From positions 1-20,704 of the IMG/VR virus record IMGVR_UViG_3300014839_000240: DNA of 20,704 nt; one strand, written 5' to 3'. The translations under genes were made by a program, and so were the position numbers. The notes under the pieces are model-generated. The model saw only the letters and a program-made list of their open reading frames with translations. It searched no databases and was not told the origin of the DNA. This stretch comes from a virus. Shown here piece after piece: positions 1 through 9,200 of the stretch (position 1 is the stretch's first letter; the number at the start of each line of letters is the position of its first letter).

Positions 1-255
1 ACCCGTCAGGTTACAAAACACGGGCGACAATCCCATGGCATAAGGGCCTTGCTCGCCGTGGACCCAAACTGTGTCGCCGGGAGCGACCGAAGCATTCGCC
101 ACGCTCGGATTGGTAGTCGGGCAAATCTTCGTGATCGACCACGGAGACGCGAGCGTTCCGGGATTGGAGTCGGAGCCGGTCGGGCTGACATAGTACTCGG
201 ACGCGCTCAGTGCAGATGCTAATGACAATGCAAGCAGTGCGCTTAGTTTTTCCAT
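1..255 (-). CDS. Secreted-type parallel beta-helix protein (tailspike or depolymerase-like), 3' end cut by window edge
   Basis: Partial gene: 85 codons are visible and it runs off the left edge. Residues 1-19 form a Sec-type leader (MEKLSALLALSLASALSAS, with a small-residue cleavage site). Residues 21-40 (YYVSPTGSDSNPGTLASPWS) and 58-72 (APGDTVWVHGEQGPY) match the entry signature of right-handed parallel beta-helix proteins (YYVSP.G.DsNpGT...PF..i, then PGDTV.v..G.Y), seen in secreted pectate-lyase-like proteins and many phage tailspikes. By family analogy it would bind or cleave surface polysaccharide; the catalytic region is not in view. The ATG at 255 overlaps the end of the 596-aa fibre gene by 13 bases, so the genes are translationally linked, and the ribosome site is weak (GGTG about 8 bases upstream). 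The frame is secure because the motif is clear; the exact enzyme class is unknown. Confidence 0.7.
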   Translation of the reverse strand, partial: MEKLSALLALSLASALSASEYYVSPTGSDSNPGTLASPWSITKICPTTNPSVANASVAPGDTVWVHGEQGPYAMGLSPVFCNLTG

Positions 256-2033
256 AGTAACACCGTTGGATACAATGCCGTCGTATATGCCGACGTGCAA
301 CTTGATCCATTAAAGTCTAACGCTGCTCCGTTTCCGGTCATTGCCTGTGTGCAGTATCCCCCGGAAACGTTTCCGTCAAGAGCGCTCATAGTGTTAACGC
401 CCATCATTTTAAGCTGAAGCGCCGACGAATCTGTACCCACGGATAGATAATATATACCCGGAGTAAGCGTAATCGCTCCAATGCTACCGAGTAGAGCACC
501 TGTCGTGTTAATGTCAGGGCTTCCGCCAGAGACAAAGACTGAGGACTTGACTAGAATCGTTTTAGACGCATTTAGGATCGCAAACACCAGCCCGCACGTT
601 CCGCCTGAGCAACTCGTTCCCGAACCAACACCGACATCGAATGCGATGTGATCAACTGCGACGGTGACGTTAACCATGAATGCCGTCACGTACCACCGTG
701 AGGGTGTCATAGCGGCGCTAAGATCAGGGAAATTCCCAAATGGCTTAAAGAACGCCGATTTAGTCGCAGTGAACACAGCGGCCGCGTTACCGTTCGTAAG
801 ATTACCATTCGCGTCCCACGCGGGGGTATTCCCGGAGGTCTTGCTGCTAGCATCCGCAGTTACCATAGCGGTTGTGTTCCCAGTTCGAGTTCCCACAGCT
901 ACAGCATTTAGGCCAGCTCCGAGCACGGGAGCATTGAGTGTCAGGGCTGAACCGTTAGTGACCGTTCCAGATCCCGCAGCTCCGCCATCTTGCAATACGT
1001 TTCCGGTCCCATCTGCGAATGTTGCTACATGTCCAGTCGTTGAGCTTCCGGGGCCTGTGACTGTTCCTGCCGTCCCGCCATCCTTCGTCAACCCCGTTGT
1101 GCCGTCGAACACCACCACATGCCCGTCCGTCGGAGCTGAGGTCGGAGCCCCCAGCAACTGATGCCCGAACTGCGGATTCACGTCCACGAGCACGGTCCCA
1201 CTGGCAGCGGTAGTGAGCGCCTTTCCGAGGGTACGGATCGTGAACGCGACGGCCCCGATGCTCGTCTGTGTTGAATCGGCTACCTTGGTCGGATCGCCTG
1301 TGTCAGCCTGGAGATAATGCTGATCCGTCACCGCCGAGGCTATACTGACCGTCGTCGGCCCGCGTACAGTGACAAGGACAGGATCGCCGGGGTTCGTAGC
1401 GGCAGTTTCGGCGACACCCAAGATCATCTGCGTGTCTGCCGCCACCGGCCCTACCTGATCCGCCGCGACCCACTTCACGATGGAATGCGCCGTGATGGCT
1501 CCGTTGGCCGTGAGCCAGAAGGACGTACTCCGGCCAAGATCGGTCCAGACGTTCGTGGCGGAACACACGGAGAGGTGCAGGGAATCGGTGGCGAAGTACT
1601 GTGAGCCCGCCGTGCATGTCCCCGGAAGCGCCGAGGCGAGGCCCGTGGCTCCTACGCCGGTCCAGGACCATGTGCGCGTGTAGAGCCCGCCAACCAAGCT
1701 CCCACTGAGCCCCACGCCAGCCCCCGTCACGTCATTGACCGTGGCCGCCGTGCCGACCGCAGAGCCATTTATCTGGTAGGCCGTGTTGCCTGGAACTATC
1801 AGGGACAAGGCGCTCCTGACGGCCTTCTCGCTAGGCAGATTGGTGTCCGCGCCAGGAGAGCCTACCGTGGTCACGAGTCCAAGCGACGCGCCCCACGAGG
1901 TTCCTGCGACGGACTGCGGGATGCCAGCGGCAGGGTAAACCATCGACCCGCCGCCCGTGTTCGGAGGCGGGGTGATCTGCGCGACCAGCCCGCCCGCAAA
2001 CGTCAGTAACGAGAACAGAAGTGCTCTTTTCAT
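243..2033 (-). CDS. Tail fibre-like protein with N-terminal signal peptide (596 aa)
   Basis: Probable fibre or adhesin. Residues 1-19 are a Sec-type leader (MKRALLFSLLTFAGGLVAQ), followed by a Pro/Gly/Thr-rich region. Residues 65-76 (NLPSEKAVRSAL) and the two related segments GHVVVFDGTTGLTKDGG (304-320) and GHVATFADGTGNVLQDGG (334-351) are of the low-complexity type common in phage tail-fibre shafts. Around 391-412 a VTADASSKTSGNTPAWDANG segment continues that pattern. The C-terminal ~170 residues look like a separate globular domain with four cysteines and probably bind the receptor. The ATG at 2033 overlaps the upstream stop as ATGA. The DNA for the C-terminal part is visibly richer in A+T than the N-terminal part, suggesting module exchange. 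Fibre-like character is fairly sure; receptor and virion location are inferred. Confidence 0.75.
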   Translation of the reverse strand: MKRALLFSLLTFAGGLVAQITPPPNTGGGSMVYPAAGIPQSVAGTSWGASLGLVTTVGSPGADTNLPSEKAVRSALSLIVPGNTAYQINGSAVGTAATVNDVTGAGVGLSGSLVGGLYTRTWSWTGVGATGLASALPGTCTAGSQYFATDSLHLSVCSATNVWTDLGRSTSFWLTANGAITAHSIVKWVAADQVGPVAADTQMILGVAETAATNPGDPVLVTVRGPTTVSIASAVTDQHYLQADTGDPTKVADSTQTSIGAVAFTIRTLGKALTTAASGTVLVDVNPQFGHQLLGAPTSAPTDGHVVVFDGTTGLTKDGGTAGTVTGPGSSTTGHVATFADGTGNVLQDGGAAGSGTVTNGSALTLNAPVLGAGLNAVAVGTRTGNTTAMVTADASSKTSGNTPAWDANGNLTNGNAAAVFTATKSAFFKPFGNFPDLSAAMTPSRWYVTAFMVNVTVAVDHIAFDVGVGSGTSCSGGTCGLVFAILNASKTILVKSSVFVSGGSPDINTTGALLGSIGAITLTPGIYYLSVGTDSSALQLKMMGVNTMSALDGNVSGGYCTQAMTGNGAALDFNGSSCTSAYTTALYPTVLLWKN

Positions 2034-2332
2034 GGCTTTGTCTCTACTATTGCTTGGCGCTTCACGATGCGCTTGTTCGGGAGGTCGATATCGTACTGGT
2101 CCTCGGGGAGCTTGGCGCGGCCCAGGATGGCCTTGCGCTCGGCGCGCGCCTCGGCCTTCAGGCGCTCGACCTCGACCTTCATCTGGTCGATGCGCTCAGT
2201 GTAAAGTTCCACCTTCAGAAGCGTGTTCTCTAGCGTGAGGGCTTCCTCGGTGGTGAGCGTTGATTCGGGAGCGGGCCTATCTTGGGCCACCAGGAGGCCA
2301 GCGAAGAGTAGAACGAAGATTAGTTGTCGCAT
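2030..2332 (-). CDS. Small exported or membrane-anchored coiled-coil protein (100 aa)
   Basis: Unrecognised small protein. Residues 1-17 (MRQLIFVLLFAGLLVAQ) form a hydrophobic leader or anchor. Residues about 27-75 are a charged helix with heptad-like spacing of Leu/Val/Ile (ENTLLKVELYTERIDQMKVE and onwards), predicted coiled coil; the tail is basic. The ATG at 2332 follows the stop of the 726-aa fibre gene by two bases, and the stop overlaps the next start as ATGA, so it sits inside the fibre operon. A longer in-frame reading from 2455 overlaps the previous gene and was not used. An N-terminal hydrophobic segment followed by a periplasmic coiled coil is also the topology of an inner-membrane spanin, but no outer-membrane lipoprotein partner is visible. 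A fibre chaperone or periplasmic factor is equally possible. Confidence 0.7.
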   Translation of the reverse strand: MRQLIFVLLFAGLLVAQDRPAPESTLTTEEALTLENTLLKVELYTERIDQMKVEVERLKAEARAERKAILGRAKLPEDQYDIDLPNKRIVKRQAIVETKP

Positions 2333-2334
2333 AG

Positions 2335-4515
2335 CTAAGTCCCCACGCACACCAGATATATGGCATCGCTCCCGGTTCCCGTCACCGTGATTTGCGATCC
2401 CGATATGTTCACCACCTTGAAGGGATTCACGGAGACCTTGTTCGATCCGCCACAATCGTAACTGGTCGAGCTGGTGAATGCGCCCGCACCAGGAAAGGTG
2501 TAAGTTGCGGAGCCGGAACTCATCACAACAAACGCTATGTTGATTTTGGCCCCCGACACCGGGTTTCCAGAGGAGTCATGCACTTCCGGCGTGTAATTGG
2601 CATCGGCAAACGTGCCATCGGCATCTGGGAAGATCCACTGTCGGGCTATAGACGGGGTTCCTGGGTTGATACGAATAAATGGGGCTCCAATACTGCCGCT
2701 GAACCCAATTGTCAGCATCTTGGAGACTTCAAGCCCCCAATCCTTGTCTAGCCAGCATATATCCGTGGGGGTCCCGCCCTGGATGCTCCAGGAGAACTTC
2801 AGCCAGCCGTTTACCCAGTGTTGGATAGACCAGTCGTCCATTTCCTGTGCTCCCCCCACTACTTGTTGCATTCGGAAAGTGACGATGTTGCTAGGATTGG
2901 TGTTCAGCCCGGCGTACCCACGAGAATCAAGGAGGATTCCGATTGTGGGGGACGCGATAATATCTCCCGCGAAGTGCGTGAACAGGCTCTCCGTACTTCC
3001 TCCACCGACAATAATACCATAGGCTCCCGGCGTCGTTACCCGCAAGCCAGCGATAGGATCTACAAGGTCGTTGGTGGTGATCCAGAGGCCCTGCTCGTAG
3101 GTGTTGGTAATGAGTTCTCCCAGCCTCCAGAGCGCGGTCGGTGTGCCATTTATAGAGAGCGCCACCGTGTGCCTGTGGCTGCCAGCTCCGATGATCGACT
3201 CGCCGATTGAGTAGACCCCGGCGTTCTGATTCCACACTGCATCTGCTCCGCTGTCGTTCTCGATATCCACCTCTAGTCCATTGACCGTTCGGGTGTAACC
3301 CGAGTTGAGCAGTACGTTGGTGGGATTGTTCCACCCGACGTTGATGTTGGCTCCCTGCAAGCCCTCCGTCACATTGGTGAGCGGAGCACCGGACGGCTTC
3401 TTGTCATACAACGCGATGCCAAGCCCGTAAACCGGATAACCGACTCCGTCGCTCGACTGATACCCCGTCCCGTTGACAAGAATACCCATCTGGTCGCTCA
3501 TCCCCTGACTGGTATTCGGATTGGTCATATCGATACGGAAGATCGGCGCGCTGCACGGGCCGAGGATACCTCCAGAGGGACACTGGGAGCGATCCGTGGT
3601 GTCGTACCGGCTCAAATACAGATCCGGGTTCCACAGGTAACGGTCGTGTGTCGCCGTCTGGATCGATAGACCTGGAGAGAACGTAGCTTCGGAACTGGTG
3701 TAGTTCGATGCACGTCCCTGGTACGGCGTAACAAGACTTGACTGCGTAACCGGACCCTCGCATCCGAGCAGGATCATGTTCCCGGTCGAGGTCATGTTCC
3801 CAAGCATGAGGTTGTACGCCGCCGTGTTGTCGCTCGACCCGTTACAGGGAGCGCCAAAGTCGTTCACCGAGTGTGTGTCGGCGAGCTTCGAGTTCTTGAC
3901 CCGGTTAGCGATCGCGCCACTCCAGCCAGTCGCCGGTGGATCGAAGAACGGGTCGATCACGGCGGTCGCGCCATGCGTGAACGGGGTAACGATACCGCCA
4001 CCGGAAAGCTGCACCTCGTAGTTGTAGTCGTCGGCGTGGAAGAAGTAGAAGCCGCTCGTGTTCGCCGTGAACGGGTTCGCGAGCGCGGTACCGGCATTGT
4101 CCGAGTAGATCGCAGCCGGAGCGTTCAGGACCCCGTAAGGCACTCCCGATTGCGTTCCCGCGCTAGTGGTCAGCGTCATCGAAGTGGTGGAGCCCACGGA
4201 GTTGATAGTGTAACTTACGGAATTGATCGAGATCGCGAGACCAGACCATTGGCCGTTCGGATTGAACAACGTCCCCGATACCCACGTCACCACCAAACCG
4301 GAAGTAGAGACAGCCCCAACTGCACCACCCGTGATGTAAACTGTCACCGTGCAACTCGGATAGGAACGCTGGACTGGTGTTGAGACAGAACTCACCAGGC
4401 CAATGACAGTCACGGTTTGGTTTCCCTGTTCACACCATCCCTGGAATCGCGCTCGTCCGAACGCGCTCCCACCCGCCAGTAGAACCAACACCACCAATCG
4501 CGCCCACACGGTCAC
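2335..4515 (-). CDS. Beta-helix tail fibre or tailspike with signal peptide (726 aa)
   Basis: Probable receptor-binding or depolymerase protein. The GTG at 4515 is chosen because a strong Shine-Dalgarno (AAGGGAGAG) lies six bases upstream; a nearby ATG at 4533 overlaps the upstream stop but has no usable spacer. From the GTG, residues 1-22 are a hydrophobic leader (MTVWARLVVLVLLAGGSAFG, then RA). Residues 136-173 hold the YSDNAGTALANPF...GFYFFHADDYNYEVQLSG pattern common in phage fibre N-termini. Residues 216-234 (SVNDFGAPCNGSSDNTAAY) match the start of pectate-lyase-type beta-helices (V.DFGA..DG..DdTaA). A long Gly/Asn/Thr-rich region follows, and a small Cys-containing C-terminal domain ends in ITVTGTGSDAIYLVCVGT. 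No catalytic residues can be assigned. It is followed two bases later by the 100-aa coiled-coil gene. Confidence 0.78.
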   Translation of the reverse strand: MTVWARLVVLVLLAGGSAFGRARFQGWCEQGNQTVTVIGLVSSVSTPVQRSYPSCTVTVYITGGAVGAVSTSGLVVTWVSGTLFNPNGQWSGLAISINSVSYTINSVGSTTSMTLTTSAGTQSGVPYGVLNAPAAIYSDNAGTALANPFTANTSGFYFFHADDYNYEVQLSGGGIVTPFTHGATAVIDPFFDPPATGWSGAIANRVKNSKLADTHSVNDFGAPCNGSSDNTAAYNLMLGNMTSTGNMILLGCEGPVTQSSLVTPYQGRASNYTSSEATFSPGLSIQTATHDRYLWNPDLYLSRYDTTDRSQCPSGGILGPCSAPIFRIDMTNPNTSQGMSDQMGILVNGTGYQSSDGVGYPVYGLGIALYDKKPSGAPLTNVTEGLQGANINVGWNNPTNVLLNSGYTRTVNGLEVDIENDSGADAVWNQNAGVYSIGESIIGAGSHRHTVALSINGTPTALWRLGELITNTYEQGLWITTNDLVDPIAGLRVTTPGAYGIIVGGGSTESLFTHFAGDIIASPTIGILLDSRGYAGLNTNPSNIVTFRMQQVVGGAQEMDDWSIQHWVNGWLKFSWSIQGGTPTDICWLDKDWGLEVSKMLTIGFSGSIGAPFIRINPGTPSIARQWIFPDADGTFADANYTPEVHDSSGNPVSGAKINIAFVVMSSGSATYTFPGAGAFTSSTSYDCGGSNKVSVNPFKVVNISGSQITVTGTGSDAIYLVCVGT

Positions 4516-4521
4516 AATATA

Positions 4522-4530
4522 CTCTCCCTT
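4522..4530 (-). promoter_or_regulatory. Shine-Dalgarno that decides a GTG start
   Basis: On the minus strand AAGGGAGAG is followed by TATATT and then GTG (4515-4513). This places the start of the 726-aa fibre at the GTG and makes its signal peptide begin MTVWARL. The ATG at 4533-4531, which overlaps the previous gene's TGA, lies immediately upstream of this site and would be preceded by GCGGAG with no spacer. Confidence 0.6.
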
Positions 4531-6206
4531 CATCTCCGCAGATACGGTACAAAGACCTCGTTCGCCACATCGATCGAACCGCCGGAACCGGCAGTAAGAG
4601 TTCCCGCTGCGTGCAAATGCGCCGACCCGGCCCCGGAAGTGAGCGCTTGAGCCGCGTACGGCGTAGGTACGTATTCCGCGTAGCCCCAAATGTTGATAAC
4701 CGCCGCCGTCGTTGTCACCTGATACTGCAACGGCAACGCCCCGAGGTTTGCCTGCGCGCCCCAGAGGTAGAAAGAGAGCGGGCCACCGGAAGACGCCAGG
4801 AACTCGATCCCGTCGCTGCCTCCGCCGCTTGCAAGGAATGGTGTTATGAGAGTCACAGCCGGGTGTCCGACGCAAAGCCTTTGCCAGTAGCCCAGTATCG
4901 AATTGGACATATCCACAGACATTAGCCCGTAAGCTACGCCACGAGGGTTCTGAATGTAGAGGATTCCCGAAGTCGAGATCGCTTGAATCCAGCAGGACAC
5001 ATTGTACGGCCCGTTCAAACTAGCCGGAGCTGCTTGTTCAAGTACGTCAGGGAAAGCGTTGATCGCGGCCACCGTAGCTCCAGTTACGTTACCGTCTGGA
5101 GCCTGCTTGGTATTGTTCACCACGGTGACCAGACCAGCGAAGATCCAAGGCGTCGTAGCTGGCGCTTGCGACTGGAGCAGGTAGTTCTGACCACCGCTGT
5201 TGCCACCAATGAGCAGTTGCAATGAACGGTTGTCTGGGATCGTGACCCCGTGCGTGTGCGCCGCCTCGGTCGCGGTCGATCCGGTAACCGCACCTCCACT
5301 ACTGCTCGCGGGGTTCGCCACACCCGTGAACGCCGCGCCACCTTTCAAGTACAAACCTGCTTGGATAGAGTCGAACCGCGTGATCGCCCCGACCGCTCCG
5401 TACTGAAGCAGATATGTGAGGGGATGAGTCGCGCTGATCGAGTATCCATCGTCTCCTTGTCCGTTGAGCGCGATCCACGCCGGAGGACCAAGGGTCGCCG
5501 CGCTCATCACGATGTAACCTGACTGCGGATCGTTGTAGTCCCATACGAAACCGCCGGGACCTCCGCCCCAAGACCAGCGCAGTTTATGTGCGTAATCGGT
5601 AACCGCGATGATCGCTCCGTCATCGTACTGTCCGAATGCAAGACCGGCAATAGCCGACTGCACAACCCGGTACACACCGGTCAGATAGGCCCAGTGGCTC
5701 GCCGCGAGAGTACCGGCGTTGATGTAGAGCAAATGCGTATCCGTCTCCCAGAACAGGATGCCGACCGGATACGTAGCGGCGGGGTAGTTCGCAATCCGAT
5801 GGGCTCGGGTGTCCGACAACACCACACCAGCCGCCGGGACCACTTGCCAAGCGCCCGGCTGCGTTGCCGCGTTGTACCAATAGAGCAGACCGTTAAAGAT
5901 AACGACCGTGCCATTCTGAGCGAGCGGATCGGGCGGTACCGGCAGTGCCTTGACCACTTGGAAGAAGGGAACTTGTGGCTGTGCGAGCAAACCGATCAGG
6001 TTCGAGACGTTAAGCGGGTCCGATCCGTCCGCTTGAAGCGCAGCCTCGATCGCCGCGTAATCGACCGTAGGAGCGGGAGACGAACCGATAGCCGATACCC
6101 TGCCCTCCAAACCCGTAAATGCCTGCTGCACCTGGCGCAAGTAACGTTCAGCCAGCGGGTCGATACGGCCATTCAGGACAGGCGGCGCGAGCGTCTGGTT
6201 AGCCAT
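4530..6206 (-). CDS. Tail fibre or receptor-binding-type structural protein (558 aa)
   Basis: Probable tail protein without an export leader (it starts MANQTLAPPVLNGRIDP). Residues about 15-45 (AERYLRQVQQAFTGLEGRVS) form a helix suitable for attachment to the tail. The stretch NGTVVIFNGLLYWYNAATQP...LSDTRAHRIANYPA...LFWETDTHLLYIN resembles a repeat found in phage structural proteins, with DT..R...YP and YE.D..llY elements. The rest is Gly/Ala/Ser/Thr-rich beta-type sequence. Two His motifs (AAHTHGVTI in the middle and SAHLHAAG near the C-terminus) recall metal-coordinating HxH sites of trimeric fibres. Its ATG overlaps the end of the nozzle-like gene by eight bases, and its stop overlaps the ATG at 4533. 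As the first fibre gene after the nozzle it may link nozzle and distal fibres; that is inference. Confidence 0.65.
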   Translation of the reverse strand: MANQTLAPPVLNGRIDPLAERYLRQVQQAFTGLEGRVSAIGSSPAPTVDYAAIEAALQADGSDPLNVSNLIGLLAQPQVPFFQVVKALPVPPDPLAQNGTVVIFNGLLYWYNAATQPGAWQVVPAAGVVLSDTRAHRIANYPAATYPVGILFWETDTHLLYINAGTLAASHWAYLTGVYRVVQSAIAGLAFGQYDDGAIIAVTDYAHKLRWSWGGGPGGFVWDYNDPQSGYIVMSAATLGPPAWIALNGQGDDGYSISATHPLTYLLQYGAVGAITRFDSIQAGLYLKGGAAFTGVANPASSSGGAVTGSTATEAAHTHGVTIPDNRSLQLLIGGNSGGQNYLLQSQAPATTPWIFAGLVTVVNNTKQAPDGNVTGATVAAINAFPDVLEQAAPASLNGPYNVSCWIQAISTSGILYIQNPRGVAYGLMSVDMSNSILGYWQRLCVGHPAVTLITPFLASGGGSDGIEFLASSGGPLSFYLWGAQANLGALPLQYQVTTTAAVINIWGYAEYVPTPYAAQALTSGAGSAHLHAAGTLTAGSGGSIDVANEVFVPYLRR

Positions 6207-9200
6207 TAGTGATCCCCGCGAACGGCTTGTAGGGCTGGTAGGCTCCCTGTCCGGCCCACGGCTTCACGTTCACCGTCGTCTCGTCCGGGTAGAGGACAAA
6301 CGCGCTACCATCGCTCGTGTACGCCTTGTAGAGAAAGAGCTTGCCTTTCACTGGAGGGGCGGGCAGATAGACCTTCCGGTACAGACCGGTGGTGGACGGC
6401 AGTGCCGCAATCGGGATCGGTACGCCATCGACCACCACTACGACCAGGACCGTTGCCGCCGAGATCACCGAGTACCAGCCCTCGCGCAGATGAGCGAATC
6501 CTTGAATCCCGTGATCGACCGCCTGCGAGATCACAACCGGAGCCAGATAGGGTTGCAGCTCGACCGCCGGCTGGAACTCGTACAGGCTTCCCGCGCCAGA
6601 CCACTGCGCATCGAGCGAGATGTTCCGCCAGAGCGTGAGAGCGTTCGCCGCGAGCGCGAGCTGAGACTGTCCACGCGATCCCTGCGATGCGGCGCTTACC
6701 ACTTGAGACGAGAAGTTGTCGAACAGGATCGCGAGCGTGAACGATCCGGCGCAGTCGAGCATCGCGTCGGTCCCGAGCTTCTGCGCGCGGGTATCGCCGA
6801 GATCCAGACAAGCCGTACGGGCCTGACAGGTAAACGTCTCCGTTCCCGCAGTTGAGAACTTGTAGAGCCCACCATTGGCGCCACCTACCAGCAGGGACTC
6901 CAGTTCCCCACCCTCTTCTTCGTAGACGTAGTAGGGAGCCGGCGTCGTATCGTAAGGGAACCAGCCGCCACCGTGGGCGAAGTCGTAGCGCATCATCCGG
7001 CGTACGCCACCTGTGTCCGCGTACAGGAAGTAGAGTTCGCTATCGGCCCAGCATAGCCGTAGCGCCACCGGACTGCCCGTATCGACAGGCTGATACCCAT
7101 TCACTGCTGTACCAGCCACGTCCGCTTGCGGGAACAGCGGGTAGAGCGAGTCGTCGGTCAGGCTCGGGCTCGCGCCACCACCCCAACTGTTCACGCTGGA
7201 TTCGGACCCGAAAAACGGTGTAGAACCTACACAGGAAAACCAGGGCGCGAACAATCCCTTCCCTGACGGTACTTCCTGCGCGATGAATCCGACACGCTGG
7301 TTGCCGGTCGGCGCGGTTGGCGAGAGCACGAACAAACGCAGCGGCGAGTACACGTACGCCTGCCCGTTCCAGGTAAAGGGCATGTAGAGCGGCTCAGACG
7401 GACTCGTAACCTCGATATTGTGCGTATCGGAAGCTGTGTCCGGGTCGCTCGGGTTCGTCCAATAGAGAATACCTGGGTTGTTCGGGTCACCCGCGCCGAA
7501 GATCACATTCGAGTTCAGATTGCCACCGTCACACTGGTAAGGCAGCGGCGTGCCGTAGAGAGTCGCTTCGGGGACTGAGAAGCCGACGCCTGACTGTGCG
7601 CCTGCCGACTCCACGATCTGAAGTCGTGTCGTGCTCTCCGGGCTATCGTAGAGCGTGTAGGCGAGACCGCCGACGATAATCTGGGAGCCTGGAGACCAAC
7701 GCACGTTAAATGCGTCACCTCCTGTGTTCAGAATCGTCGTGCCCACTACGTTACAGGTGCCTGCGCGCGGCAAATCGCTTGTGGGGAACGGTACGAAGTT
7801 GTCGAACTGGAGCGCCTCTCCGATAGTCAATGCGGCGTTCGTGAGGTCCACATTCGCGCTCGTCTGCGCGCTCGGGATCGAGGCCGCGAGCGTCCAGTTG
7901 TTGTTGTTGCCACCAAATACGAACACGTCGATTGTGTCTACCTGCGGGTCGGTAGGCGCTTGGAAGCCAGAGATAACCAGTCGCTCACGACGCGCGAAGA
8001 CTCCAGCGCGAGTCGCAGGCGCCGGGTTCGATCTCGATCCGATCGCCGCGGACCTGTAGCGGTAGGTCGAGAGCAGTTGTGTGCCGAGATCGCCGGTGTC
8101 CGGGCCGTAAGTGCCACCGATCCACCAGGAGGAAGCCAGCAGGACCATCGCGGCTGTCACGTTCAACTGGATGCGTATCGCCACCACGTTCGCAAGCGTC
8201 TTGGTCTGATCGCTTCCTACCCGGATCAGGCTGCTCATCGGGATCAGCAACTCGGTCCATTGACTGCCGCCGGGCACGGTCTCCGCGCCGACCGATTGAA
8301 TCCCCGATCCCTGTGACTGCCCCGGCTGTGGTGGAGACTGCGACAGCGGCAGATTAGGCACTACGCCGGGACCGTGCTGCTGCATCACAGCCGTTACCGT
8401 CTCTATATTCTGCTGGATGATCTGCTGCTGGAGAGCCGCCTGCTGCGACGAGAGCAGTGTGAGCGTACCAAGCGCATTGGCTTGCAGATTCGATTGCGTG
8501 AACGGATAGTAAAAGTAGTTCGCGTCAAACAACCCGTCCGAGATATCGATCTCGAACCGACCCTCGACGATGTTCTGAGGCTGATCGACCAGTACGCTCA
8601 AATGGATATAGTCATCGTTCGTGATCGGGCGGTTCCCTACCGTATTGAGGTTGTAAGCGCCTGCGAAGTTGACCCAGCCGATCCCGGTAGCGATAGACGA
8701 CTGGATCGCGACTCCGACCGCTGTCTCGGCCGCCGCGTGGGCGACAGTCGTATAAGCGCGCAGGCTGGCGTAGCCGGTCACCGTCTCACCAACTGCATGG
8801 GTCCCTGTCGTACTAGTGCGCAACGACGGGATGCCATCGGGGCCAACTGTCACCGACAGGATGCGTACCAGTTCGGCGTTCAGCAGGATCACCGCATCAC
8901 GCGCAAGACCGACTGTCGGAGCGGTCAGTACGACCGAGCAAGCGCCACTCGTTCCTGTGTCGTAGCTGATCGCGGAGATCGTAGTGGTCGTAATCGCCGG
9001 GAAGACATCGTGGATCTTGACGACCTCAGCGCTGTTAAGACGGATCAGCGCGCCCGGCTGGCAGTTATTGTCCATCGTCGCAAGCACGATAGAGCACCAG
9101 CCGGTAGTACCTACATCGTAGAGGATCTTACTGATCGTGGTCGAGAAGCGATTCTGGCTGACGGGCGCTCCGGCAGTGCCGCCAGCAGTCCAGGAAGCGA

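Noticed and set aside
4534-4875. N-terminal extension of the 726-aa fibre up to 4875
   Set aside because: The extra 114 residues are Arg-rich, overlap the 558-aa gene and would hide the signal peptide; a strong Shine-Dalgarno marks the GTG at 4515.
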